From Dechloromonas denitrificans (GTDB taxonomy: Bacteria; Pseudomonadota; Gammaproteobacteria; Burkholderiales; Rhodocyclaceae), in contig NZ_CP075185.1 of the NCBI RefSeq assembly GCF_020510685.1, positions 930,001-994,000 on the forward strand: a stretch of 64,000 bases of DNA, written 5' to 3'. Both the position numbers and the translations under genes were made by a program. Under the pieces are notes generated by a model that ran no database searches, was not told where the DNA came from, and saw only the letters and a program-made list of their open reading frames with translations. Shown here in pieces: positions 1 to 9,414 of this stretch; the first letter of the stretch is position 1; the number at the start of each line of letters is the position of its first letter.

Positions 1-57
1 CTGGACCTTGGCTCGATGGGGCAATTTGCTTTCTCGGACGTCCAGGAAGTTATTTAA
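1..57 (+). CDS. flgD: FlgD C-terminal end (partial)
   Basis: The first 57 bases read in frame as LDLGSMGQFAFSDVQEVI followed by TAA. This resembles the C-terminal tail of the hook-capping protein FlgD (in E. coli a LDLG...DEVRQII tail), and it sits directly upstream of flgE as in flgBCDE operons. FlgD caps the growing hook and is needed for FlgE polymerisation. Only 18 residues are visible and the start lies left of the window. The assignment rests on this short tail plus gene order. Confidence 0.8.
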   Translation: MDLGSMGQFAFSDVQEVI

Positions 58-70
58 GAGGGGTTGAAAA

Positions 71-1531
71 ATGGCATTCCAGCAAGCACTTAGCGGTCTT
101 AACGCCGCCTCCAAGGCTATCGACGCGACCAGTCACAATATTGCCAACTCCAGCACGGTCGGTTACAAGTCTTCGTCCGCGCATTTTTCGGATGTTTACG
201 CTGCATCGCTGAATGGGGCAGGCGCCAGCCAGATCGGTATCGGCGTTACGCTTTCCGGCATTCAGCAGCAATTCACTCAGGGCAACCTGACGTCGACGAA
301 CAATCCGCTGGATATATCGATCAACGGCAATGGTTTCTTCCGGATGGATCAGAACGGCGCCACGACTTTTGCCCGCAATGGCCAGTTCCATCTCGACAAG
401 AACGGTTACATCATCAACGATCAGTCGCTCAAGTTGACGGGTTTTGCTGCGCAGGCAGGGGTTATCGTTCCGTCTACGCCCAAACCTCTGCAAATATCGG
501 CTTCCGACTTGCCGCCGATTGAAACGGGGACAAGCACGACGGCGGGTTATCAGGGCGTCAAGGCCAATCTCAATTTCGATTCGCGGCAGACAGAACCTAA
601 ATTGGCGTGGACGGGTGCCACCGTCCCAACCGCCGCCAGCATCATCGCCGCCGTCCCCGGCATTACTCCGGCGATCTCCGCTGCAATTACCGGAGCCTTT
701 GGCGGAACCCCGAGTGCTATAGCGCTCGCCGTTACCGGCGCCGGCGGTACTGCAACTCAAGCGGCAGCGGCGCAAGCTGCTGCCGCTGCAGGCTCGGTCT
801 ATACCCCCGATCCGCTGAGCTACAACTACTCCACTGCGCTCTCAGTTTATGACAGCCTGGGGAATGCCCACACGTTGACGATGTATCTTGAGAAGACGGC
901 TACTGCCGGTGAATGGAAACCGCACTACACCGTCGATGGCACGAGCGATGCGTATGTTAGCGTCACCGGTGGTCCATTGAAGTTTGACACTAATGGCAAG
1001 CTTGACCCCGCATCCAATCCGATCAGTCTAACGATCAATCTGAATAGCGTGGCCACCGCATTGGGTTCGACCAATAATGCGAATCCGACGATGACATTCA
1101 ATGTCGATTACACCGGTTCATCACAGTTTGGCAGTGCCTTCGGGAACAATCGCCTGGAACAGGATGGCTACACGGCGGGTCATCTGGTCGGCCTCTCGGT
1201 CGGCAGCGACGGCATCATCCAGGGGCGTTACAGCAATGGCCAGACTTTCGCCCAAGGTCAGATAGTTCTTGCCAACTTTACCAATCCGAACGGTTTGCAA
1301 TCGCTGGGTAATAACCAGTGGAGCGAAACCTCGGTATCCGGACCGCCACTGGTTGGTGCGCCGAATACCTCGAATCTGGGGTCGTTGTCGGCATCGAACG
1401 TGGAGGAATCCAATGTCGATTTGACCGCCGAATTGGTTAACCTGATCACCCAGCAGCGCAATTACCAAGCCAACTCCCAATCGATCAAGACCCAGGATCA
1501 GATCATGCAGACCCTGGTCAACCTGCGCTAA
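71..1531 (+). CDS. flgE: Flagellar hook protein FlgE
   Basis: Subunit of the extracellular flagellar hook, exported by the flagellar type III apparatus. The 486-aa product starts with the rod/hook family signature MAFQQALSGLNAASKAIDAT followed by HNIANSSTVGYK (about residues 20-35), and ends with the matching C-terminal helix SNVDLTAELVNLITQQRNYQ. Both ends form the D0 coiled-coil part, and the middle is the hook surface domain. An Ala-rich insert (about residues 180-240) makes it longer than the E. coli protein (about 400 aa). The ATG follows an AGAGG-type ribosome site 14 bases after the flgD stop. Confidence 0.96.
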   Translation: MAFQQALSGLNAASKAIDATSHNIANSSTVGYKSSSAHFSDVYAASLNGAGASQIGIGVTLSGIQQQFTQGNLTSTNNPLDISINGNGFFRMDQNGATTFARNGQFHLDKNGYIINDQSLKLTGFAAQAGVIVPSTPKPLQISASDLPPIETGTSTTAGYQGVKANLNFDSRQTEPKLAWTGATVPTAASIIAAVPGITPAISAAITGAFGGTPSAIALAVTGAGGTATQAAAAQAAAAAGSVYTPDPLSYNYSTALSVYDSLGNAHTLTMYLEKTATAGEWKPHYTVDGTSDAYVSVTGGPLKFDTNGKLDPASNPISLTINLNSVATALGSTNNANPTMTFNVDYTGSSQFGSAFGNNRLEQDGYTAGHLVGLSVGSDGIIQGRYSNGQTFAQGQIVLANFTNPNGLQSLGNNQWSETSVSGPPLVGAPNTSNLGSLSASNVEESNVDLTAELVNLITQQRNYQANSQSIKTQDQIMQTLVNLR

Positions 1532-1552
1532 GCGACGAACTGAGTCACTGAC

Positions 1553-2296
1553 ATGGATCGCCTGATCTACACCGCAATGACCGGCGCCAAGCATGTTTTC
1601 ATGCAGCAGGCCGGCACGGCGAACAATCTGGCTAACGCCAGCACCATCGGCTTCAAGGCGCAGGAACACCGGTTTCGTGCCGTGCCCGTGCTGGGCGAGG
1701 GGATGCCGACGCGTGCCTTCGTCGTCGATGCTTCAGTCAGTGACGTGATGGATCAAGGGCCGCTGATGTTTACCGGCCGCAATCTCGACGTGGCGGTCGG
1801 CGGCAAGGGGTGGATCGCGGTTCAACTGCCGGATGGCAGCGAAGCCTATACCCGGGGCGGTAGTCTGGATGTCGATGTCACCGGGCTGTTGCAGACGAAG
1901 AGCGGTTATACGGTGGCCGGCGACGGCGGGCCGATCAATATTCCGCCGGACAACAACATCGAGATCGCGCCGGACGGTACGGTGTCGATCGTTCCCAGCT
2001 TTGGCACGCCAAATAATTCGAATGCGATTGGTCGGGTCAAGCTGGTCAATCCGCCCGATAGCGACCTGGTGCGCGGTGCTGACGGCTTGTTCCGGTTGCG
2101 CGCTGGCGGGGTCGCTCCAGCCGACGAGACGGTCAAGCTTGCCTCGGGAACGCTTGAAGGCAGCAACGTTAACGTGACGGACGCGATGGTCAACCTGATC
2201 AGTCTGTCCCGCCAGTTTGAAATGCAAATCAAGATGATGCAGACCGCTGATACCAATGCCCAGCGCGCGGACCAACTGCTGTCGCTCAATGCCTGA
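1553..2296 (+). CDS. flgF: Flagellar proximal rod protein FlgF
   Basis: One of the rod subunits that cross the periplasm. The 247-aa length is normal for FlgF. It has the N-terminal family motif (ANNLANASTIGFKAQ, about residues 23-37), the central NPLD-like stretch of the FlgE/F/G family (GRNLDVAVGGKGWIAV) and the C-terminal coiled-coil segment SNVNVTDAMVNLISLSRQFE. It lies 21 bases after flgE and 13 bases before flgG, consistent with one operon. Distinction from FlgG rests on the order and on the shorter N-terminus. Confidence 0.95.
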   Translation: MDRLIYTAMTGAKHVFMQQAGTANNLANASTIGFKAQEHRFRAVPVLGEGMPTRAFVVDASVSDVMDQGPLMFTGRNLDVAVGGKGWIAVQLPDGSEAYTRGGSLDVDVTGLLQTKSGYTVAGDGGPINIPPDNNIEIAPDGTVSIVPSFGTPNNSNAIGRVKLVNPPDSDLVRGADGLFRLRAGGVAPADETVKLASGTLEGSNVNVTDAMVNLISLSRQFEMQIKMMQTADTNAQRADQLLSLNA

Positions 2297-2309
2297 TAGG
2301 ACCTAGATC

Positions 2310-3092
2310 ATGATCCGTTCCCTGTGGATTGCCCGTACCGGCCTCGATGCCCAGCAGACCCAACTCGATGTCATCGCCAACAATCTGGCCAACGTCAGCA
2401 CCAACGGCTTCAAGCGTTCGCGGGCGGTCTTCGAGGACCTGCTGTATCAGAACCTGCGCCAGGCTGGTGCCCAGTCCTCGCAACAGACGCAGATCCCCGC
2501 CGGGTTACAGCTCGGTACCGGTGTGCGTCCGGTGTCGACCGCTCACATCTTTACCCAGGGCAACATCCAGAAGACCGACAACGCGCTCGATATCGCCGTG
2601 CAAGGCAATGGTTTCCTGCAGATACTGTTGCCGGACGGCACCACCGGCTATACCCGCGACGGTTCGTTCCAGAAGGACAATCAGGGACAGATCGTCACCT
2701 CCGACGGCTATCCCCTGCAGCCCGCCATTACCATCCCGGCCGACGCCCTGAGCGTCTCGGTCGGTACCGATGGCACGGTTTCCGTTACGCAACCGGGCAC
2801 CGCCGCCGCGACACAGATCGGCAGCATCCAACTGGCGACCTTCATCAACCCGGCCGGCCTGCAGAGCATCGGCCAGAATCTGTTCCTTGAGACGGCGGCC
2901 AGCGGCACGCCGACCCCGAACACGCCGGGAACGAACGGCGCCGGCAACGTCAATCAGGGTTACGTCGAAACCTCCAACGTCAATGTGGCCGAGGAACTGG
3001 TGACGATGATCCAGACCCAGCGTGCCTACGAGCTGAACTCCAAGGTGGTTTCAACCTCGGACGCCATGCTTGGCCGCTTGACGCAATTGTGA
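2310..3092 (+). CDS. flgG: Flagellar distal rod protein FlgG
   Basis: Main subunit of the distal rod. The 260-aa product is the expected length and begins [16 protein letters not shown], with the strongly conserved [19 protein letters not shown] segment near residues 24-42. The [13 protein letters not shown] motif is at about residues 89-101, and the C-terminal [20 protein letters not shown] helix is typical of distal rod proteins. It sits between flgF and flgH as in most proteobacteria. I see no unusual features. Confidence 0.97.
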   Translation: MIRSLWIARTGLDAQQTQLDVIANNLANVSTNGFKRSRAVFEDLLYQNLRQAGAQSSQQTQIPAGLQLGTGVRPVSTAHIFTQGNIQKTDNALDIAVQGNGFLQILLPDGTTGYTRDGSFQKDNQGQIVTSDGYPLQPAITIPADALSVSVGTDGTVSVTQPGTAAATQIGSIQLATFINPAGLQSIGQNLFLETAASGTPTPNTPGTNGAGNVNQGYVETSNVNVAEELVTMIQTQRAYELNSKVVSTSDAMLGRLTQL

Positions 3093-3101
3093 GGTGACAT
3101 C

Positions 3102-3758
3102 GTGAAACGTATTGTCTTGTTTGCCTTGGTGGTGACGGCTGGTTGTTCGACTGTGCCGCCGACCAATGTGCATCAACCGATGAGTGCGCGGCCGATGCAG
3201 CGTTTCGAGATGGCCGGCGGCAATGGCTCGATTTTTCAGACGGGGCAGATGCGGCCGTTGTTTGAAGATCGCCGGGCGCGCTTCGTTGGTGACACGATCA
3301 CGATCAAGATTACCGAAAGCACCACGGCGTCCACCAAGTCCAATAACAAGCTGGATAAAACCAATACCGCTTCGGCATCGGTTACCGGACTCAGCGGTTT
3401 GCCCGGCAAGGGCCTGCTCGGCCTGAATCTCGACGCCGGCAGCGCGAATGCCTTCAGCGGCAAGGGCGAGGCGGCCAATAACAACATCTTCACCGGGAAC
3501 ATCACGGTGACGGTCATCGACGTGCTGCCCAACGGCAACCTGCTGGTCTCCGGCGAGAAGCAGTTGGCGATCGGCCAGGAACAGGAATTCGTCAGAATTT
3601 CAGGCGTGGTCAATCCGAGCTTCGTGGACTTCTCCAATACCATCGATTCCTCGAAGGTGGCGGACGCCCGTATCGAATACAAATCGGCCGGTCAGATCAG
3701 CGATGGCCAGATCATGGGATGGCTGGCACGTTTCTTTCTTAATGTGATGCCATTCTAG
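3102..3758 (+). CDS. flgH: Flagellar L-ring lipoprotein FlgH
   Basis: Forms the L ring in the outer membrane around the rod. The protein of 218 aa starts at GTG and has a lipoprotein signal peptide ending in VTAGC, so Cys15 is the predicted lipidated residue. The mature part has the FlgH-type stretch FEDRRARFVGDTITIKI followed by a Ser/Thr/Asn-rich segment, and it ends in a typical GWLARFFLNVMPF-like tail. A GAGGTG ribosome site precedes the GTG, and the gene starts 9 bases after flgG. Confidence 0.96.
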   Translation: MKRIVLFALVVTAGCSTVPPTNVHQPMSARPMQRFEMAGGNGSIFQTGQMRPLFEDRRARFVGDTITIKITESTTASTKSNNKLDKTNTASASVTGLSGLPGKGLLGLNLDAGSANAFSGKGEAANNNIFTGNITVTVIDVLPNGNLLVSGEKQLAIGQEQEFVRISGVVNPSFVDFSNTIDSSKVADARIEYKSAGQISDGQIMGWLARFFLNVMPF

Positions 3759-3780
3759 TCGTATTCCCCAGAGGCGCATC

Positions 3781-4875
3781 ATGAAGACAAATAGTGGCAA
3801 ATGGTTCCGGCAAGCGGCAATTGTCGCCGCGTGCGTGTTGCCGCTCTGCGCGCAGCCGGTATGGGCCGAGCGCATCAAGGATCTTGCCTCGGTCCAGGGT
3901 GTGCGCAATAACCAGTTGATCGGCTACGGTATCGTCGCCGGTCTCGATAACACTGGCGATCAAACGACACAGACGCCGTTTACCACCCAGGCGATTGGCA
4001 ACATGCTGTCGCAGATGGGGGTCAATCTGACCGCCGAGCAGGCCACCAAGCTGCAACTCAAGAACGTTGCGGCGGTGATGATTACCTCGACCCTGCCGGC
4101 CTTTGCCCGGCCCGGGCAACAGATCGATGTAACGGTTTCTTCGCTGGGTAATGCCAAGAGTCTGCGCGGCGGAACCCTGCTGCTGACCCCGCTCAAGGGG
4201 GCTGACGGGCAAGTTTATGCGATGGCTCAGGGCAACATATTGGTCGGCGGGGTTGGCGCTTCCTCCGGGGCTTCCAAAGTGACGGTGAACCATCTGTCGG
4301 CTGGCCGGATTGCCGGCGGTGCGACGGTCGAGCGCGCCGTGCCGACGGCGCTGGGACAGGGCGGGTTCGTCTATTTCGAATTGGCCAGCACAGATTTTGG
4401 TACGACCCAGAATGTGGTCGATGCGATCAACCGCGGCATGGGGCCGGGAACGGCGTCGGCGATTGACGGCCGACGCGTCGCCGTGCGGGCGCCGGAGAAT
4501 ATGGATGCGCGAGTTGCCTTTCTCGGACGGATCGAGAATCTCGACGTCAAGCCGGTGGCCGGTATCGCCAAGGTGATCGTCAATCCGCGTACCGGGTCGG
4601 TGGTCATGAACCAGAAAGTGACTCTCGAAGCCTGTGCCGTCGCGCACGGCAGCCTCTCGGTAGTAGTCGATGGGGGGCAGCCGCAGTTGGGGCAGGGCGC
4701 CGATATCCAGGTCAAGCAGGAGAGCGGCAGCCTGATGAATGTGAAGGCCGGGGCCAACCTGTCCGATGTCGTCAAGGCACTGAATGCCCTGGGGGCGAAT
4801 CCGCTCGACCTGCTCGCCATCCTGCAGGCGATGAAAGCATCCGGCGCATTGCGCGCCGAGCTCGAAATTATCTAA
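3781..4875 (+). CDS. flgI: Flagellar P-ring protein FlgI
   Basis: Forms the P ring around the rod in the peptidoglycan layer. The 364-aa product has a Sec signal peptide with a likely cleavage after residue 29 (QPVWA before ERIKDLAS), and the mature start RIKDLASVQGVRNNQLIGYG is the FlgI hallmark. GLDNTGDQTTQTPFT follows near residue 55, and the C-terminus has the LSDVVKALNALGANPLDLLA segment. Length and position between flgH and flgJ are standard. Confidence 0.97.
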   Translation: MKTNSGKWFRQAAIVAACVLPLCAQPVWAERIKDLASVQGVRNNQLIGYGIVAGLDNTGDQTTQTPFTTQAIGNMLSQMGVNLTAEQATKLQLKNVAAVMITSTLPAFARPGQQIDVTVSSLGNAKSLRGGTLLLTPLKGADGQVYAMAQGNILVGGVGASSGASKVTVNHLSAGRIAGGATVERAVPTALGQGGFVYFELASTDFGTTQNVVDAINRGMGPGTASAIDGRRVAVRAPENMDARVAFLGRIENLDVKPVAGIAKVIVNPRTGSVVMNQKVTLEACAVAHGSLSVVVDGGQPQLGQGADIQVKQESGSLMNVKAGANLSDVVKALNALGANPLDLLAILQAMKASGALRAELEII

Positions 4876-4882
4876 CGCCGCC

Positions 4883-5848
4883 ATGTCGGTCAAGGTTCAG
4901 AACCATCCGAATCGGGCGGCCTACGACGTCAAGTCAACTCAGGACTTGCGCTCGGATTTAGCCAAAAATCCGCAAGAAGGGCTCAAGGCCGCAGCGCAGC
5001 AGTTCGAGACGCTGTTCCTGCAAATGGTCATGAAAAGCATGCGGGATTCGGTGCCGCAGGATGGCTTGCTGGACAGTGAGCAATCCCGCTTCTATACCGG
5101 CATGCTTGATCAGCAATTGGCCCAGAATCTGACGACGACCGGCCAGGGGGTGGGATTCGCCCGACTGATCGAGCAGCAGCTAGGGCGAACCATGGCGGGA
5201 GCGAATGGGGCGACCGTGTCGGGCGAAACGGCAAACCCTGCCGGCAATGCCTTGCCGCTTGCCGCCTCGGATGGTCGCCACCTTTCCTCCAAGACGGTGC
5301 TGAGTTCATTGCCGACCTCGGCCGCCTATGCCGCGCAATCAGCCTCGGCGACAGCGGCGGGCAGTTCGGAAGTGCCGGCCAGCGCCAAGGACTTCGTCAA
5401 TCGGGTGTGGCCGCATGCGGTCGAAGCCTCGAAGTCGACCGGGGTGCCGCCTCAATTTCTGATCGCGCATTCCGCGCTGGAAAGCGGTTGGGGTAAAAAT
5501 GAAATCCGCAAGGCCGACGGGTCGTCCAGTTACAACCTGTTCGGCATCAAGGCCGGTAAGAACTGGACTGGCGCTACCGTCGAAGCGACGACGACCGAAT
5601 ACATCGACGGTCAGCCGAAGCAAGTGGTTGAGAAATTCCGGGCCTATGCTTCCTACGAGGAAGGTTTCCGCGATTACGCCAACCTGTTACGCGGTAATTC
5701 CCGCTACGGCGCAGTCATCGGCTCACAAGATGGCACGGAGTTTGCGAGACGTTTGCAACAGGCGGGTTATGCCACCGATCCGATGTACGCCGACAAACTC
5801 TCGCGCATCATCAATGGTCCAACCCTGCGACAAGCACTGATCGGTTGA
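4883..5848 (+). CDS. flgJ: Rod cap and muramidase FlgJ
   Basis: Dual-function protein: the N-terminal domain (about residues 28-100, including FETLFLQMVMKSMRDSV) scaffolds rod assembly, and the C-terminal domain (about 165-320) is a glucosaminidase-type peptidoglycan hydrolase that opens the cell wall for the rod. The probable catalytic Glu200 lies in IAHSALESGWGK, followed by SYNLFGIKAG. A low-complexity Ala/Ser linker separates the halves. Length (321 aa) fits the two-domain FlgJ of beta- and gammaproteobacteria. It starts 7 bases after flgI. Confidence 0.96.
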   Translation: MSVKVQNHPNRAAYDVKSTQDLRSDLAKNPQEGLKAAAQQFETLFLQMVMKSMRDSVPQDGLLDSEQSRFYTGMLDQQLAQNLTTTGQGVGFARLIEQQLGRTMAGANGATVSGETANPAGNALPLAASDGRHLSSKTVLSSLPTSAAYAAQSASATAAGSSEVPASAKDFVNRVWPHAVEASKSTGVPPQFLIAHSALESGWGKNEIRKADGSSSYNLFGIKAGKNWTGATVEATTTEYIDGQPKQVVEKFRAYASYEEGFRDYANLLRGNSRYGAVIGSQDGTEFARRLQQAGYATDPMYADKLSRIINGPTLRQALIG

Positions 5849-5855
5849 TCGGAAC

Positions 5856-5882
5856 TAAACTTTACGGTCGAGCGGTCGTTAA
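5856..5882 (+). promoter_or_regulatory. Sigma28 (FliA)-type promoter upstream of flgK
   Basis: TAAACTTT, 11 bases, then GTCGTTAA. This is close to the FliA consensus TAAAGTTT-N11-GCCGATAA (one mismatch at -35, two at -10) with exact spacing. It lies in the 48-base gap between flgJ and flgK, and flgKL is a classical sigma28 target. The leader to the flgK start would be very short (about 10 bases), which is the main reason for caution. Confidence 0.6.
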
Positions 5883-5896
5883 CCTCACTGAGGTGA

Positions 5897-7966
5897 ATGA
5901 TGAGTTCAGGAATTTTCAGTATCGGTGTCAGTGGTATCGCAGCAGCCCAGATGGCCTTGCTGGCGACCGAGCACAACGTCGTCAATGCAAGTACGCCGGG
6001 CTACTCCCGCCAAACCACGGTCCAGGCCACGAATGTCTCGGTTAATACCGGCGCTGGTGCAATTGGTCAGGGCGTGCACGTCCAGACCGTCAAGCGGATG
6101 TACGACAGCTATCTGACCCAGCAGGTCAATAGCGCCCAGACGCAGGTTAGCGAGCTCGATACTTACTACAGCCAGATCAAGCAAATCGACGATATGTTGG
6201 CTGACCCGAATGCCGGCCTGTCGCCGGCGCTGCAGAGCTTTTTTTCGGGGGTTCAGTCAGTCGCCTCGAATCCGTCCTTGATATCGGCTCGTCAGTCGAT
6301 GATTTCGTCGGCCCAGACCCTGGCCGAACGCTTTCACAGCCTCGACACGCGTCTGGTCGACCTGTCCCAGCAGGTTAACGATCGCATCGTTGGCGCAGTG
6401 GCTGAGGTCAATGTATACGCGGCACAAATTGCCGATGTCAATCAGCGCATCATCATCTCCGAATCCGCTTACGGCCAGCCGGCCAATGATTTGCTCGATC
6501 ATCGCGACCAACTGGTGGCCGAACTGAACAAGCTGGTCAAAGTGACGACCAGTACCAATTCGAATGGCAGTTACAACGTCTTTATTGGTACGGGGCAGCA
6601 ACTTGTCGTCGGGACGCAGGTCACGGAGATGGCGGCGATGACTTCATCTGCAGACTCTTCGAAAATTGTGGTCGGTCTGAAAACCGCGGGGGGGGCACAA
6701 GAGCTCCCCGAGTTCCTGATCAATGGCGGCGAGCTTGGCGGCCTGATCACTTTTCGCAGTGAGTCGCTTGAGCCGGTGGCCAACGAACTCGGTCGTGTTG
6801 CCGCCTCGCTTGCGCTAACGTTCAACGCCCAGAATTCGCTTGGGCAGGATCTGCTGGGCAAGATTTCTGGCGACACTGGTTTTGTCGGTAACTTGTTTAC
6901 GATCCCCGATCCGACTGTTTTACCCAGTTCAAAGAATATTGGCTCAGGTGTGCTTTCGGCCACCCTTGAAGCACCTACAGCACCTACCCCTCCGAATTAC
7001 AGCGGTAATTTCTCGACCAACCTGACGAACAGCAATTACCAGGTCAAGTTTGGTGCAGCGGGTACCTATACGATTACCCGGATGACCGACAATCAGCCTG
7101 TTGTTCTCACGGCGACTCCGCCGGCGACTCCCGGTGTGGGTCCGGGAACGGTCAGCTTTGATGGGGTCAGCCTGAATATCTCGGCCGTCGGAACTAGCGG
7201 TGATAGTTTTGTCATCAAGCCAACAGCCGAAGTCGGCCGGAATATCGAGATTGACAGCCGGGTTGTCGCTGATCCAAGGCTGGTTGCTGCTGCCGCACCG
7301 GTGACGGTGACCCAGGTTACGACCAATACCGGAGCAATGACTGTCTCCCAGGGCGTGGTTGGCGTCGGCTATGACGTTTCCGGTCTTCCCGTGACCTTGA
7401 CCGCCGCAACGGCCACCGCGCCGGCTACCGGAAAGGCTCTGGTCGGTGTCGCCGGCGCCTGGACGGCGGTGTATTCGAATGGCACTACCGCCAGCGGTAC
7501 AGGAGGCGAGATCAATCTGGCCAATGGCACCGCGACGCTTAGCAAACTGTCATTCTCCGGCATGTCCTTCGACATCAATGGCAGTCCGGCGGTTGGCGAT
7601 CAGTTTTCCGTGCAGACAAACAAAAATCCCGTTACCGGGGTGGTTGGCGTCCAGGATGGCAGAAATGCCGTGTTGTTCGCCAAGTTGCAAACGCAAAACA
7701 CCGTCGCCGGCGGCACGGCAACTTTCCAATCGACTTACGCCCGCTTGGTGGCGGACAATGGTATTCGTACCCGCGAAGCGAAAATCCAGCTTGATGCCCA
7801 AGGGGCGGTTCTCGATCAGGCCCAGTCGACGCGAGATGGCCTTTCCGGCGTCAATCTTGATGAAGAGGCAGCCAATATGCTCAAGTTTCAGCAAGCCTAC
7901 ATGGCCTCTTCCAAAATATTGGAAATCGGCAACAAGCTTTTTGACACTATCTTGGCTTTGGGCTAG
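5897..7966 (+). CDS. flgK: Hook-filament junction protein FlgK (HAP1)
   Basis: First junction protein between hook and filament. The 689-aa protein begins with GIFSIGVSGIAAAQMALLAT and the HNVVNASTPGYSRQT motif (about residues 27-41), and ends with the coiled-coil segment GVNLDEEAANMLKFQQAYMA, both diagnostic for FlgK. It is longer than enteric FlgK (about 550 aa) because of Ala/Thr/Val-rich inserts between about residues 355 and 590. Two adjacent ATGs (5897 and 5900) compete; the GAGG site at 5890-5893 is better spaced for the second. Confidence 0.95.
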   Translation: MMSSGIFSIGVSGIAAAQMALLATEHNVVNASTPGYSRQTTVQATNVSVNTGAGAIGQGVHVQTVKRMYDSYLTQQVNSAQTQVSELDTYYSQIKQIDDMLADPNAGLSPALQSFFSGVQSVASNPSLISARQSMISSAQTLAERFHSLDTRLVDLSQQVNDRIVGAVAEVNVYAAQIADVNQRIIISESAYGQPANDLLDHRDQLVAELNKLVKVTTSTNSNGSYNVFIGTGQQLVVGTQVTEMAAMTSSADSSKIVVGLKTAGGAQELPEFLINGGELGGLITFRSESLEPVANELGRVAASLALTFNAQNSLGQDLLGKISGDTGFVGNLFTIPDPTVLPSSKNIGSGVLSATLEAPTAPTPPNYSGNFSTNLTNSNYQVKFGAAGTYTITRMTDNQPVVLTATPPATPGVGPGTVSFDGVSLNISAVGTSGDSFVIKPTAEVGRNIEIDSRVVADPRLVAAAAPVTVTQVTTNTGAMTVSQGVVGVGYDVSGLPVTLTAATATAPATGKALVGVAGAWTAVYSNGTTASGTGGEINLANGTATLSKLSFSGMSFDINGSPAVGDQFSVQTNKNPVTGVVGVQDGRNAVLFAKLQTQNTVAGGTATFQSTYARLVADNGIRTREAKIQLDAQGAVLDQAQSTRDGLSGVNLDEEAANMLKFQQAYMASSKILEIGNKLFDTILALG

Positions 7967-7981
7967 TAGGGAGTCCGGATC

Positions 7982-8941
7982 ATGCGTATTTCGACATCAA
8001 TGATTTTCAACAATGGGACGAACGGGATCCAAAACCTGCAGTCCGATTGGTACAAGTTGCAGAACCAGATGTCTACCGGGCGGCGGATTCTTTCGCCGGC
8101 GGACGATCCGATCGGCGCATCGGAAGCGCTTCTGGTCAGTCAGTCGCAAGGAGTTAACCAGCAATTCCTCGATAATCAGGCAACAGCAAGGTCACAGCTT
8201 AATTACGTTGAGACGACGCTGGGCAGCGTTACCGACAACATGCTGAGTATCGTTGAACTGGCAAGCGATGCCGGCAATACGACTTACAGCGCGGCGCAGC
8301 GCAGCATGGTCGCCGAAGAGCTCAAGCAGCGCATGTCGAGCCTGGTTGGCCTGGCCAATACACGCGATGGTACCGGCCTCTACATTTTTTCCGGATATCA
8401 GTCGACAACAGAACCCTTCCAGATCAACACTGCGGCAGCCGCAGGGGTGGCACACTCGCTGGGGGCCAATACTTACGTCAATTACAGCGGCGATGCCGGC
8501 AAGACAGAGCTGCAGGTTAGTGCATCGAAGACGATGGCAACGTCCGAGAGTGGGCTGGATGCGTTTGTCCAGGTAAAGGACGCGCAAGGTGTGGTGACCA
8601 CGAAAAGCATATTCGATGGCGTGCAGAACATGGTGGAAATCCTCGATGGTACGCGTCCTTATACGACCGCCGACTACACGCAGGCGCTCAAGGACATCAA
8701 CACCTCGCTGAATCATGTTGCCACGGTACGCGCATCGGTGGGTGCCCGACTCAATGCGCTCGATAGCCTTACCTCGTCCGGCGAGGACGTTGGTCTTCTC
8801 TACGATACGCGGCTCAGTGAACTGCAGGATCTCGATTACACCAAGGCCATCTCGGATTTCTCGCGCGTTCAGATGCAGCTTGAAGCGGCACAACTGACTT
8901 TCAAGCAGACCAGCCAAATGAGCCTGTTCAATATTCTATGA
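7982..8941 (+). CDS. flgL: Hook-filament junction protein FlgL (HAP3)
   Basis: Second junction protein, related to flagellin. The 319-aa product starts MRISTSMIFNNGTNGIQNLQ and carries NQMSTGRRILSPADDP (about residues 29-44), the FlgL/flagellin N-terminal signature. The C-terminal helix ends in TFKQTSQMSLFNIL. It follows flgK by 15 bases and overlaps the next gene (lipoprotein) by 4 bases. Confidence 0.95.
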   Translation: MRISTSMIFNNGTNGIQNLQSDWYKLQNQMSTGRRILSPADDPIGASEALLVSQSQGVNQQFLDNQATARSQLNYVETTLGSVTDNMLSIVELASDAGNTTYSAAQRSMVAEELKQRMSSLVGLANTRDGTGLYIFSGYQSTTEPFQINTAAAAGVAHSLGANTYVNYSGDAGKTELQVSASKTMATSESGLDAFVQVKDAQGVVTTKSIFDGVQNMVEILDGTRPYTTADYTQALKDINTSLNHVATVRASVGARLNALDSLTSSGEDVGLLYDTRLSELQDLDYTKAISDFSRVQMQLEAAQLTFKQTSQMSLFNIL

Positions 8942-9414
8942 AGAGCGGTGCGCTATTGATCTCCGCCTGCGTAGTTTTGGCCGGGTGTGGCTCGGTAGGT
9001 GGTGCCGGTTCGGCAACGCCCCTGGTTTCGGACAAGGTGATCCAGCTCACAGCAAAAACGTCCGTGTCGCTGTCTACGCTGGCCACTGCGGCTGTCGTCG
9101 GGGCGGCGATTTACCTGGTGTATGACCCGTTGGCACCCAACTGGGAAATTGAAGAGTCGCGCCTCAACGAAGACACCTACCGTTTTTCGCTGAAGATGAA
9201 GCGTTACCATACCGGGGGGGCTGGCGAATCGATGCAGGCGCTCAAGCGTCGGGCCAGCCAGATACAGTACGAGCAAGGCTTTGCCGGATACCAGATTCTC
9301 GAGTACACCGAGGGCATCGATTCGCAAACCATCGGCGCGCGCCGCATGGCCGAGGGCGTCATCAAGCTGGTACAGCGTCAACAGGCCGATTCGTTCCTGC
9401 AGAATCCGCCCTAG
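8938..9414 (+). CDS. Uncharacterised lipoprotein coupled to flgL
   Basis: I do not recognise the family. The 158-aa product has a lipoprotein signal peptide with lipobox VLAGC (Cys17). The mature part has a short hydrophobic stretch (about residues 46-65, ATAAVVGAAIYLVYDPL) and then a charged domain with ESMQALKRRASQIQ and GARRMAEGVIKL. Its ATG overlaps the flgL stop by 4 bases (ATGA), so it is probably translated with flgL. Its stop overlaps the fliR stop on the other strand. An envelope role linked to the flagellum is only inferred from position. Confidence 0.85.
   Translation: MKSGALLISACVVLAGCGSVGGAGSATPLVSDKVIQLTAKTSVSLSTLATAAVVGAAIYLVYDPLAPNWEIEESRLNEDTYRFSLKMKRYHTGGAGESMQALKRRASQIQYEQGFAGYQILEYTEGIDSQTIGARRMAEGVIKLVQRQQADSFLQNPP

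Noticed and set aside
3724..3739. Sigma54-like TGGCACG sequence inside the end of flgH
   Set aside because: The -12 part reads TTTCT, missing the essential GC, and it lies in conserved flgH coding sequence within an operon.
3739..4893. Long open frame (384 codons) antisense to flgI
   Set aside because: High-GC shadow of flgI; Arg/His/Gln-rich with no family motif, while flgI itself is unmistakable.
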